This document shows positions 21,411 through 27,747 of a stretch of DNA of 27,747 nt, piece after piece. The notes under the pieces were generated by a model. The model worked only from the letters and a program-made list of their open reading frames with translations. It did not search any database and was not told where the DNA came from. A program made the translations under genes and the position numbers. Each line of letters starts with the position of its first letter. Within the stretch, counting starts at the first letter, position 1. The stretch comes from a virus. The stretch is taken from positions 1-27,747 of IMG/VR virus record IMGVR_UViG_3300049442_000113; one strand, given 5' to 3'.

Positions 21411-22673
21411 ATGAGCAGGGGACGGACAACGCCGCTACCGCCGGGAGTCTCGCGCGAACCAGATGGACGCCTCCGCGCCCGCGTCAATGTCGGCGGCCGT
21501 CCCGCCTCGCGACGCTTTCCGCCAGACACCGACCCCGCCGTCGCCGCGGCGTGGATTGAAACGACGCGCTGCGCCCTCACCGACCAGCGCGCGGACTATG
21601 GCGATGCGCCGCTCGTGACCCACCGGCCGGCGCGGGATGGGAGCAGTTCGCTGGAGACGGAGGTCGCGCGGTATCTCCCACAGATCGCCGGGCGGCCGAG
21701 CACGAAGGCGGATACGTCGCACCTGCGCGCCTGGCTCGCCGTGGTGATCGAAGGCGTGCGGCTCGGGACGCTGCGCCGCTCGGCCATCACGACCGAGCTC
21801 GTCAATCTCGCCATCGCCCAGTGGCGCACGATGCCCTCGTCACACACCGTGCGCCGGGTGCGGGTGATGGCGCACGACCGCGACGGGCACACGATGCCGG
21901 CGTATGAACGGAAGGCACCCGTCACGAGCGGCGCCGTCGTCTCAGACCGGACGATTCGGCATCGGTGCCGCGTCCTCGCGGATCTGTATCACGCGCTGGA
22001 CGGGAAACGCGCGATCACGCCCGTGGACGATGCCAAGCTTCCGAAGCTCCCGAAGGACCATCCCATCGGCGTCGACGTCTCGATCGTCTTGGCGGTCGCC
22101 TGGAAGCTGGCGCAGGCCACGGTGTCCAGGCCGCGTGTGCGGGCGCCGCACGATCCCGAGGCGTATGCGGCGCGCGAGGCGGCCAGGCGCCGCGACTACC
22201 AACAAACCTACGCGCGGTATGTCGTGCTCGTCACGACCGGGCAGCGACCGTGTCAGGTCATGCGCGCGCAGCCCGAGGATCTCGATCTGGAGCTCGGCAC
22301 GTGGCTGGTCCGGAGCGCGAAGCTTGAGCCCGCGCACACCATCACGTTAACGGCGGATATGCGCCAGGCCTGGCAGGCGTTCATCGACGCCGAGGCGTGG
22401 GGCGACTACGACACGACGACGCACGCCAACCGGGTGCACGAGGCCGGGTGGCCGCGCGGCGTCCGGCCCTACAACGCGCGCCACACCCTGATGATGGATG
22501 CGCTGAAGGCCGGCATCGACCTGGGCGATGTCCAGGCGCTCGCCGGCCACACCAGTCCGTTGACGACCCGGCGCACATATGCGCCGCACCAGATCGACCG
22601 GCAGCGCGCCGTGACCCAAAAACTTGAGGGGCGGATGAAGGATCTGTTTGCGCCGCGGCTGGTGAAAAAATGA
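21411..22673 (+). CDS. Tyrosine-recombinase integrase
   Basis: This 420-aa protein integrates the phage at the tRNA-fMet site. The N-terminal part (arm binding) has PPGVSREPDGRLRARVNVGG; the core-binding helices lie at about 80-200; the catalytic domain has R279 (TTGQRPCQV), K304 (VRSAKLEP), Y354-N-A-R357-H-T, H380 (LAGHTSP) and nucleophile Y390 (RRTYAP). Tyr replaces the first His of HxxR, a common natural variant. Start ATG 21411 is set by AGGAG 5 nt upstream; 48 in-frame codons before it look untranslated. Its stop lies just ahead of the putative attP region. Confidence 0.92.
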   Translation: MSRGRTTPLPPGVSREPDGRLRARVNVGGRPASRRFPPDTDPAVAAAWIETTRCALTDQRADYGDAPLVTHRPARDGSSSLETEVARYLPQIAGRPSTKADTSHLRAWLAVVIEGVRLGTLRRSAITTELVNLAIAQWRTMPSSHTVRRVRVMAHDRDGHTMPAYERKAPVTSGAVVSDRTIRHRCRVLADLYHALDGKRAITPVDDAKLPKLPKDHPIGVDVSIVLAVAWKLAQATVSRPRVRAPHDPEAYAAREAARRRDYQQTYARYVVLVTTGQRPCQVMRAQPEDLDLELGTWLVRSAKLEPAHTITLTADMRQAWQAFIDAEAWGDYDTTTHANRVHEAGWPRGVRPYNARHTLMMDALKAGIDLGDVQALAGHTSPLTTRRTYAPHQIDRQRAVTQKLEGRMKDLFAPRLVKK

Positions 22674-22680
22674 CCGCCCG

Positions 22681-22732
22681 TGGAGCAGTCCGGTAGCTCG
22701 TTGGGCCACGGCCCAAAGGTCGCGAGTGCGAC
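22681..22732 (+). pseudogene. tRNA-fMet-like fragment (5' half), anticodon lost
   Basis: TGGAGCAGTCCGGTAGCTCG (22681-22700) reproduces the D-arm of an initiator tRNA (GAGC/GCTC stem, AGTCCGGTA loop). It continues with an anticodon-like stem TTGGG/CCCAA (22701-22716) whose loop is CCACGG (6 nt, no CAT), then AAGGTCGC and a hairpin GTCGC-GAGT-GCGAC in place of the T-arm. The acceptor side is not recognisable. It is on the strand opposite to the putative attP tRNA piece. This is a diverged tRNA relic or mimic, not a functional tRNA. Confidence 0.6.
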
Positions 22733-22736
22733 ATGC

Positions 22737-22823
22737 CTGGGCAAACCTTCTGGGCAAGTCGATTTGCCCAGGCCAGAAAATGGCCGGAAAAGAGCGGATG
22801 TTGCCGCAGGTTGACTTGCCCAG
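22737..22823. repeat. Four TGGGCAA sites, probable integrase arm-binding sites
   Basis: CTGGGCAA occurs at 22737 and 22750 and its reverse complement TTGCCCAG at 22764 and 22816. Sites 2 and 3 form a perfect 8-bp inverted repeat with a 6-nt loop. They lie between the integrase stop and the attachment core, as arm-type sites do in many attP regions. Host-factor sites and exact occupancy cannot be read. Confidence 0.65.
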
Positions 22824-22870
22824 ACCGGTGGCACTTTGAGGTCGAAATCGGTGATTTTGTTAAGGAAAGG

Positions 22871-22922
22871 TGGTTGCGGGGGCGGGATTTGAACCCGCGA
22901 CCTTTGGGTTATGAGCCCAACG
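22871..22922 (-). other. Putative attP core: 3' half of tRNA-fMet(CAT)
   Basis: On the minus strand TTGGGCTCATAACCCAA is an anticodon arm with CAT and the initiator-specific three G-C pairs. It is followed by AGGTC, a T-arm GCGGG-TTCAAAT-CCCGC and CCCCGCAACCA, an acceptor 3' strand ending in A-A-CCA as in initiator tRNAs. No D-arm or 5' acceptor strand lies upstream, so this is the 3' piece that would restore the host gene after integration. Confidence 0.82.
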
Positions 22923-23040
22923 GAAGATCGGGCAACAGATAGAGACATAAGGGTTTAACGACGTTACTCTTTCCTGCCTAGCCAAAAATCCACGACTTTC
23001 CGCCCAGTTTGAGCCTGTTTCCACATCGCACTTGCAAATC

Positions 23041-23367
23041 ATGGCAAGCTGGAAGATTATTCCGTTTAGAAATTTCATGCGTCCGCCGAAAGAACCTGAC
23101 GCCGACACCGCCCGCCGCCGGCGGCGCATCACAGAACAACTCCAGCGCTTCAGCGAAGACGACGTGCGGATCGTCGAAGCCTTGACGGAGCATCTTGATC
23201 AACGGTCGTCGCCTCATCAGGCTCTCGATGCGACCGGTAAGGACTCCCCCCTCGTCGCGGCGCTGATCCAGAACGTGCGCCGAATCGCCGACTGCTCCCA
23301 CGCTTCCGCAGCCGGATTGAACCGCTTCCTCGAGGCGATCCTCGCGACCGAACCCCTTGGGTCGTAA
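23041..23367 (+). CDS. Unknown 108-aa protein beside attP
   Basis: It starts MASWKIIPFRNFMRPPKEPD, then RRRRRITEQLQRFSEDDVRI, VEALTEHLDQRSSPHQALDA and LIQNVRRIADCSHASAAGLN. Helical, with a basic N-terminal third. TTG at 23032 would add three residues. It overlaps the Xis-like gene by 11 bp if that gene uses TTG 23357. Possibly an integration or excision accessory by position; family not recognised. Confidence 0.65.
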   Translation: MASWKIIPFRNFMRPPKEPDADTARRRRRITEQLQRFSEDDVRIVEALTEHLDQRSSPHQALDATGKDSPLVAALIQNVRRIADCSHASAAGLNRFLEAILATEPLGS

Positions 23368-23611
23368 AAACAAGCCTGCCGTGCTCGTGAGCCAGCGCCC
23401 GCCCGTCGTGAGCCCGTACCTGACAAGCCGAGAGGCGCTCGTCTACCTTCGCCTCAAGTCGTTGTCGGCGCTCTATCACCACATCCGCGAGAACGCGCTG
23501 CCGGTGTTACGGGCCGGCGGGGATCTGCGGTTCGACACGCGGGAACTCGATGCGTGGTTGCGCGGGACGACGGCGATCGAGATCGTGCGGACGCGGAGAA
23601 GTCATTGTTGA
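23357..23611 (+). CDS. Excisionase/MerR-type HTH protein
   Basis: 84 aa from a TTG start. YLTSREALVYLRLKSLSALY followed by HHIRENALPVLRAGGDLRFD and TRELDAWLRG is the classic helix-turn-helix 'excisionase family' pattern, with the wing (RAGGDLRFDTRELDAWL). It is 0.5 kb from the putative attP core and in the same direction as the integrase, so it is the probable directionality factor (Xis). The exact start is uncertain: TTG 23357 or GTG 23381. It ends 6 nt before the convergent late gene. Confidence 0.8.
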   Translation: MGRKNKPAVLVSQRPPVVSPYLTSREALVYLRLKSLSALYHHIRENALPVLRAGGDLRFDTRELDAWLRGTTAIEIVRTRRSHC

Positions 23612-23617
23612 TGCGGG

Positions 23618-24748
23618 TCACAGCGGCGCCCCGTCCGGCCGTCGGCCGCCGTTGCCGAATCCGCGGGCGACAAGCAACCCTGGCGCATTGCCGCACTCGA
23701 AGCCTTTGAGGTTGCCGATGTCCTCGTCAGCCAGCCGCTCGTCGCCGTCGTCATCGTTGTTGTATTGACAGGTGGCGACGGTTTCCCACACCACGTAGTC
23801 GATCGGGTGCCCGCGGCCGCTGTCGCCGAGTCCCCAGACACCGCCCGGTGCCAGGCGGTCGAGGCCATCCGTGACGCGCGCGGCCATCATGCCGGCCGTC
23901 CAATACGGATCGCACTGGTAGCAGATGCCGTCCACCTTGCCGTAGTTGGCGTTCCAGAAGTCGCTCGGCGTTTCGTGATTTTCCTGCCAGCTGATGTAGT
24001 GCGGATAGAAGTGCAGCATGATCAGGCACCGCATCCCGATCAGCGCGGCGTCGTGGTCGATCATCTGCCGGCAGACGGTGGGCGACCAGAAGTTCATCTC
24101 CCAGGCCGGCGTTTCGACCTGCATCGCGCCTTCCGACAGCAGGCGCTCAATCAGCGCATCGGGCGCGGCGAGCTCCGGCGGCGCACTGCGCTGCTTCGGG
24201 AGCGGCGGCCGGCGGAAGCGGTCGCGCAGCCGGTTCAGCGTCGGGTCGCGCGGCGCCGACTTCCCCATCGACGGCGTGTAGTACTTCGACCGCATCAAGT
24301 GATGCACGAAGAGGCCCGCCTCGCGGCAGCGCACACTCATCGCCACGTAGTCGTCTTCGCTCTGGCCGTTCGCGAAGCTGTCCTGGGGCGAGAGCGAGAT
24401 GTGCGTGTAGCCGTAGTCCCGATGCATCCGCAGAATGATGTCTTCCCACTCGCGGCCGTAGCGGTCGAGAAAATACGTGAGCACACGCGACTGCGCCGGC
24501 CCGTCGGCGCCGCCCGGCACGCGCGGCAGTCCCGGCACCGTCAGCCCCCAGGCATCGCCGCGCCACCAGCGCACGTCGGCGTGCGGCGGCGGCTCTTCGC
24601 GGAGCTCGGTGTAGACCGGCAGCGGGGCGCCGGTGTCAGGGTCGACGGTGTCCGTGTCGAACGGCGGGAGCGGCGGGCGCACCACAATCACCGGCGGCGG
24701 CGGCTGCGGCGACGACAGCAGCGGCCAGGTGTGCGCGTAGCCGGTCAT
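23618..24748 (-). CDS. Putative tail-associated (hydrolase-like) protein
   Basis: 376 aa. After a Pro-rich N-terminus it contains VRWWRGDAWGLTVPGLPRVP, TYFLDRYGREWEDIILRMHR, DYGYTHISLSPQD and later MLHFYPHYISWQENHETPSD, VDGICYQCDPYW and YVVWETVATCQYN. This recalls phage virion proteins that look like TIM-barrel glycan hydrolases (WRGD...VPGLP, TRFxLS). The rich set of Trp, His, Asp and Glu fits a carbohydrate-active fold, but I cannot point to catalytic residues. ATGA overlap with the upstream 101-aa gene; it is the last gene of this late cluster. Confidence 0.6.
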   Translation of the reverse strand: MTGYAHTWPLLSSPQPPPPVIVVRPPLPPFDTDTVDPDTGAPLPVYTELREEPPPHADVRWWRGDAWGLTVPGLPRVPGGADGPAQSRVLTYFLDRYGREWEDIILRMHRDYGYTHISLSPQDSFANGQSEDDYVAMSVRCREAGLFVHHLMRSKYYTPSMGKSAPRDPTLNRLRDRFRRPPLPKQRSAPPELAAPDALIERLLSEGAMQVETPAWEMNFWSPTVCRQMIDHDAALIGMRCLIMLHFYPHYISWQENHETPSDFWNANYGKVDGICYQCDPYWTAGMMAARVTDGLDRLAPGGVWGLGDSGRGHPIDYVVWETVATCQYNNDDDGDERLADEDIGNLKGFECGNAPGLLVARGFGNGGRRPDGAPL

Positions 24749-25050
24749 ACGTTCGGAATCTCGTCGGTGTAGGGCAGCAGGTAGACCGGGCCGGCGTCGC
24801 CAATCGGCGCATACACCAGGCGGTCGACCTTGAGCAGGGCCGTTTCATACGGCCCCGCACTGCCCGCCGGCCGCGTCTCCAGCGTGCCATCCGGCTGCAC
24901 CGAGAGCACCGTGCTGGCGCCGGCGGGATACGTCACCGTGACGCGGTCACTGTCGTCATCGAGATGGTGCACTTGATGCGGGCCGATCGCGAGCACCGCG
25001 GTGGCACCGGTAGACGTGGTGCGACTCGCCGCCGTCTTCGACTCAGACAT
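24745..25050 (-). CDS. Small beta-rich virion-associated protein
   Basis: 101 aa: MSESKTAASRTTSTGATAVL, then HHLDDDSDRVTVTYPAGAST, VLSVQPDGTLETRPAGSAGP, LLKVDRLVYAPIGDAG. The alternating hydrophobic pattern suggests a beta-sheet domain, and a position between putative ejection and tail-like genes suggests a virion accessory. Joined to the 376-aa gene by ATGA. Family not recognised. Confidence 0.65.
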   Translation of the reverse strand: MSESKTAASRTTSTGATAVLAIGPHQVHHLDDDSDRVTVTYPAGASTVLSVQPDGTLETRPAGSAGPYETALLKVDRLVYAPIGDAGPVYLLPYTDEIPNV

Positions 25051-25061
25051 AACGCTCCTTC

Positions 25062-26777
25062 TTACGGGTTCAGTTCAGAGATGGCCCGCGGCCCTTCCAC
25101 GATACCCAGCCGGCCCGCGGCGGTGCGCAACCAGCCTTCAAGTCCTGACCGCTGTCCACTGATGATCGCGTCCGCGATGCCGGTCTTGACGTTGGCTGAG
25201 AGCGACTGATAGCGTGGCGACGCCAACACCTGTTGCGCCAGCTTCGCCACCTTGCCGACCGCCCACGCCTGGCCGAGCGAGCCTTTGATGGCCGCGCCGG
25301 CGACCTGCCCCGCCCCTTCCGCCATCGGCGCCAATAGCCCGCCGACTTGCCCGGTCTTCCGCAACACCGTCGCGGTCATCACCGTGTCGAGGTCTTTCCA
25401 GAACGCGAATTCGCGATTGAGCGCGGCGAGGTCTGGACGGTCGCTCTGGACGATGGAGCGGATCGCGTCCCCGCCCATCTTCTTCGCCCACTTCGCCGAC
25501 TCGGTCGGGCCGATCTGGCCAAACGACGGCGTGGCATACGCGATTTCATCCCAGGCACGGCGCAGGCCGACGAGATCATCCACGCTCATATCGTTGCCGT
25601 GTGCCTGCACGATCTGCTTCAGCCCATCGATCTGTTTCACCTTCGCAGGATTCAGGGCAATCGCGATCTGCACCTGACCGCCTGGCATGGATCCAACGAC
25701 TGTCGCGCTCGGAGGCAGCGCCGCCGCTTCAGCGGCCGACACGATCCGGGTCTTGACGTAGCGCGCTTTCGCGGTATCCAGCGCCGCCATCAGCCGCTGT
25801 GGCGCGTCCTGCACGGTGTCGCTGCCGTAGACCGACAGCGCCTCATCGATGGCCTCACCGGCTTGCTGTCGCGCGGCGTCGAAGACATCAACCGCACCCG
25901 CGCGTGTCCGACCGAGCGCCCCGAGCACCTCGCTGCCACGGTCCAATATCTCCGGCGTGCGCTTCTCCACGATCGCCTTAAACGGTTTCGTGGTCGGGTT
26001 GAAGAACTTGCCGACATTCACCTCAGCACTGCTCTTGAGCGTGTCCGCGATCTTAGACGCCACCATGCCGATGGTCGGCACTGCGGCAGAGACGCCAGCG
26101 GTGACGCCAGCCGCCGTGTTCGAGCCGCCTTGCGCTTTCACCAGGGCGGCGTTGCCGGCGGCGCTGACCGCCGCCTTTGGTATCAACGCCGCGAGTTTCG
26201 GGCTGAGCACTCTCGTGAGATACGGCGCCGCGAGCTCGCTCGCCTTCACACCGGCGGCTTCGACCGCGCGTGTCGGTGCAAGGAGCTCAGCGCCTTGCTC
26301 GACCAGGCCGCCGATGGTCTGGCCCGTGTTCGCGGATTCGACCTGCGATGGCTTGAGCGGGATGAACTTGGGCGACACCGCATCGACGCCGGGGATCTTG
26401 CGCAGCAGTTCGCCGCCGCGAATGCCGGAGCGAAGCAGACTCTTACCCGCGCCAACCGCGACGTCTTTCGCAAAGCCGCCGATGTTGCGGATGTTCGCGA
26501 GGAGTTGATCGCCTTCCGCCGCTGACTCTGTCTTGAGCCGCACGACAGGGTCGCCTGTCGCATCGACCTCGTTGGTCGTGCGGAACGTGGGCGCCATCGC
26601 CTGTTTTAGATCCCAGAGGTCCGCTTTCACCTCGTTGGGAATCGCGAGGTCTTTCACCTTCTGCGCGAAGTCGTCGGCGCTGGTCGCCTGTTGGAAGGCG
26701 TCCCAGACATCGGCGCGCACGGCATTAGGTGCCTGCACTTGTTGGAGTCGTTCGGCGACGGGATCACGATCAGGCAT
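25062..26777 (-). CDS. Putative internal virion / DNA-ejection protein
   Basis: 571 aa. The N-terminus has a repeated helix motif, APNAVRADVWDAFQQA and IPNEVKADLWDLKQAM (about residues 16-31 and 46-61). Residues about 180-255 are Gly/Ala/Val-rich (AAGVTAGVSAAVPTIGMVAS) and could cross a membrane. The rest is helical (LDTAKARYVKTRIVSAAEAA, MSVDDLVGLRRAWDEIAYAT). In P22-like phages such proteins sit inside the head or portal and are ejected to make a channel. The start is ATG 26777, 2 nt after the upstream gene stop. Role inferred from layout and composition, not from a family match. Confidence 0.6.
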   Translation of the reverse strand: MPDRDPVAERLQQVQAPNAVRADVWDAFQQATSADDFAQKVKDLAIPNEVKADLWDLKQAMAPTFRTTNEVDATGDPVVRLKTESAAEGDQLLANIRNIGGFAKDVAVGAGKSLLRSGIRGGELLRKIPGVDAVSPKFIPLKPSQVESANTGQTIGGLVEQGAELLAPTRAVEAAGVKASELAAPYLTRVLSPKLAALIPKAAVSAAGNAALVKAQGGSNTAAGVTAGVSAAVPTIGMVASKIADTLKSSAEVNVGKFFNPTTKPFKAIVEKRTPEILDRGSEVLGALGRTRAGAVDVFDAARQQAGEAIDEALSVYGSDTVQDAPQRLMAALDTAKARYVKTRIVSAAEAAALPPSATVVGSMPGGQVQIAIALNPAKVKQIDGLKQIVQAHGNDMSVDDLVGLRRAWDEIAYATPSFGQIGPTESAKWAKKMGGDAIRSIVQSDRPDLAALNREFAFWKDLDTVMTATVLRKTGQVGGLLAPMAEGAGQVAGAAIKGSLGQAWAVGKVAKLAQQVLASPRYQSLSANVKTGIADAIISGQRSGLEGWLRTAAGRLGIVEGPRAISELNP

Positions 26778-26779
26778 CG

Positions 26780-27747
26780 CTACCGCCTAAACGGATTCGT
26801 CACCACAGGCGCCACAGGCGCCGTCGTCGGGGTCGTGGCTGCTGGGACGGTCGGCACGGTGCGGCCTTCGTTCTCTAACAGATGCGTCGAGAATCCTTGG
26901 AGCCCCTTAATCTTCGCAATGAGCGAGGCGGGCGTGCCCTTCTCGTTTAACATCGCGTTGATCTTGGCGGCTCCCTCCGCGCTCCGCATCCCATGCACGC
27001 CCATGTTCGCCAGCGAATACGATTCGATCGCGCCGGCGAGTTCGGAAAATTCAGGTGGCGGATTGCCGAGGAAATCTCGCAAGGTGTTGAATCGTCCCAT
27101 CGCCGGTCCCAGCGTCGCCGCAACGGCGGGATCGGACAGTTTCGCGATGATGTCGTTGCCGGTTTGGTTGACCGCCGTGGCGCTCGCGAGCCGATTCGCG
27201 AGCGTCCCGCTCAGTGGCTTGTTGTAGGTCTGCCCTTTCACCTCGCTCTTTGGCTTCCACTCGATGACGGTATTCCCGTTCGCGTCTTGATGCTCGACCT
27301 TGACCAGCGCATTCCCTGCCGCGTCTTCCATGGCCTTGTTGTGGCGCGCAGTTTCTGCTTGCGCCGCCTGTTCCCGGCCGGCCGTCATGGTGCTGATTTC
27401 TTCCAGCCGCTGGTTATGGCGCGCGGTTTCGTTGTGGAGTTTTGTTTCTGGGAGATCGGCGAGGGCGGCCCTAGCGGCGTCTCGCACGGGCGGCGGCTGT
27501 TTGGGATCGTTCGCGGTGGCAGCCAGTGAGGCTGCCGTGGGCGTTTCCTTTTTCTCTGGGGCGGTGAACACTGCGCCGAGTTCCGGATGCGCCTTCTTGA
27601 TGACAGAGGCCCCCGCCGGGACGTTCTCCGTCTCGGATTCCGCCTTCCCGGCGGCGGTCCCGGTCATTAGCATCTGCGTGAACTGCTTGATGCGCGCCGG
27701 GTCCGTTTCAGCCAATATGCTGTTCGCCTGCTCCGGCGGAATCAACG
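26780..27747 (-). CDS. C-terminal part of a large coiled-coil virion protein (runs off right edge)
   Basis: At least 321 aa visible; the 5' end is beyond the window and the apparent TTG near the edge is not evidence of a start. A helical repeat ETKLHNETARHNQRLEEIST, then QAAQAETARHNKAMEDAAGN, gives a coiled coil in which ETARHN occurs twice. It is followed by NKPLSGTLANRLASATAVNQ, LGPAMGRFNTLRDFLGNPPP and YSLANMGVHGMRSAEGAAKI. The tail has PTVPAATTPTTAPVAPVV low-complexity. I recall the coiled-coil plus NMGVHG-R pattern in other phage virion proteins of unknown function. Likely an internal or tail protein. Confidence 0.65.
   Translation of the reverse strand, partial: LIPPEQANSILAETDPARIKQFTQMLMTGTAAGKAESETENVPAGASVIKKAHPELGAVFTAPEKKETPTAASLAATANDPKQPPPVRDAARAALADLPETKLHNETARHNQRLEEISTMTAGREQAAQAETARHNKAMEDAAGNALVKVEHQDANGNTVIEWKPKSEVKGQTYNKPLSGTLANRLASATAVNQTGNDIIAKLSDPAVAATLGPAMGRFNTLRDFLGNPPPEFSELAGAIESYSLANMGVHGMRSAEGAAKINAMLNEKGTPASLIAKIKGLQGFSTHLLENEGRTVPTVPAATTPTTAPVAPVVTNPFRR

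Larger units (their letters stand above)
22674..23040. other. 367-bp gene-free attachment region
   Basis: It holds the tRNA-like fragment, the arm-type repeats and the putative attP core listed separately. It also has GGCCA-GAAAA-TGGCC (a small hairpin near 22771) and a further TGCCC-type half-site near 22930. I see no coding sequence and no clear promoter for the plus-strand genes that follow. Confidence 0.7.

Noticed and set aside
22681-22732. Functional plus-strand tRNA gene
   Set aside because: The anticodon loop is six bases without CAT, the T-loop lacks TTCAA, and no matching acceptor strand or CCA is visible.
25347-26525. 392-codon plus-strand open frame
   Set aside because: Antisense shadow of the 571-aa virion gene; composition is Arg/His/Asp-rich without recognisable motifs.

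Overview
The window is a contiguous piece of a high-GC (roughly two-thirds G+C by eye), temperate, P22-like tailed phage. It carries a P22-type coat protein with its inserted I-domain, a P22-type portal, a large terminase, a tyrosine integrase with excisionase, a divergent CI/Cro-like switch and a RecT/FEN/RuvC-like recombination set. Phage genes lie on both sides of the integrase and attachment site, so the DNA appears to be the unintegrated (virion or circular) form rather than a prophage. The attachment site is the 3' half of an initiator tRNA (tRNA-fMet, CAT, encoded CCA). The host is a high-GC bacterium that I cannot name from the sequence.

Layout. (1) 27747-23618, minus strand: late virion genes, namely a truncated large coiled-coil protein, a 571-aa putative ejection protein, a 101-aa protein and a 376-aa tail-associated-looking protein. 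(2) 20854-23611, plus strand: a CI-like repressor, the integrase, a putative attP with arm-type repeats and two opposed tRNA-fMet fragments, a 108-aa unknown and an Xis-like protein. (3) 20748-13706, minus strand: the early operon. It runs from a Cro/XRE regulator through a chain of small genes with 4-bp overlaps to a recombination/replication set: a 222-aa conserved phage protein, a 169-aa unknown, FEN nuclease joined in frame to a RecT-like domain with a 67-aa gene nested between them, an Acb2/Tad1-family protein, two small membrane proteins, an XF1762-like protein and a RuvC-like resolvase. (4) 13272-1, minus strand: a VapE-type helicase, a putative small terminase, large terminase, a run of tiny genes (including a twin-arginine peptide and a tandem gene pair), portal, a large frameshifted virion protein, scaffold, coat and the start of the next gene. 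No lysis or identifiable tail-tube genes are in view; they presumably lie beyond the left edge.

How it fits together. The XRE/CI pair shares one short intergenic region with a perfect palindrome between overlapping divergent promoters, a typical lysis-lysogeny switch. Lytic transcription would run along the minus strand through replication, packaging and head genes. Two small plus-strand genes (2535-2759, 9059-9280) sit against the late operon and look like independently expressed morons.

The most striking unexplained feature is a pair of long degenerate pentamer arrays at about 16984-17290 and 17829-18631. On the minus (transcribed-sense) strand they read GGYNN over and over, roughly 220 units in total. 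They fill both spacers around the 169-aa gene and adjoin the FEN/RecT genes. The GG phase is kept while the NN bases vary freely, and I know of no named element like this. Other notable items are nine GTTC/GAAC-phased motifs in three oriented triplets beside the putative small terminase, a proline/glycine/methionine-rich insert in the portal, and possible leaderless starts at several promoters.
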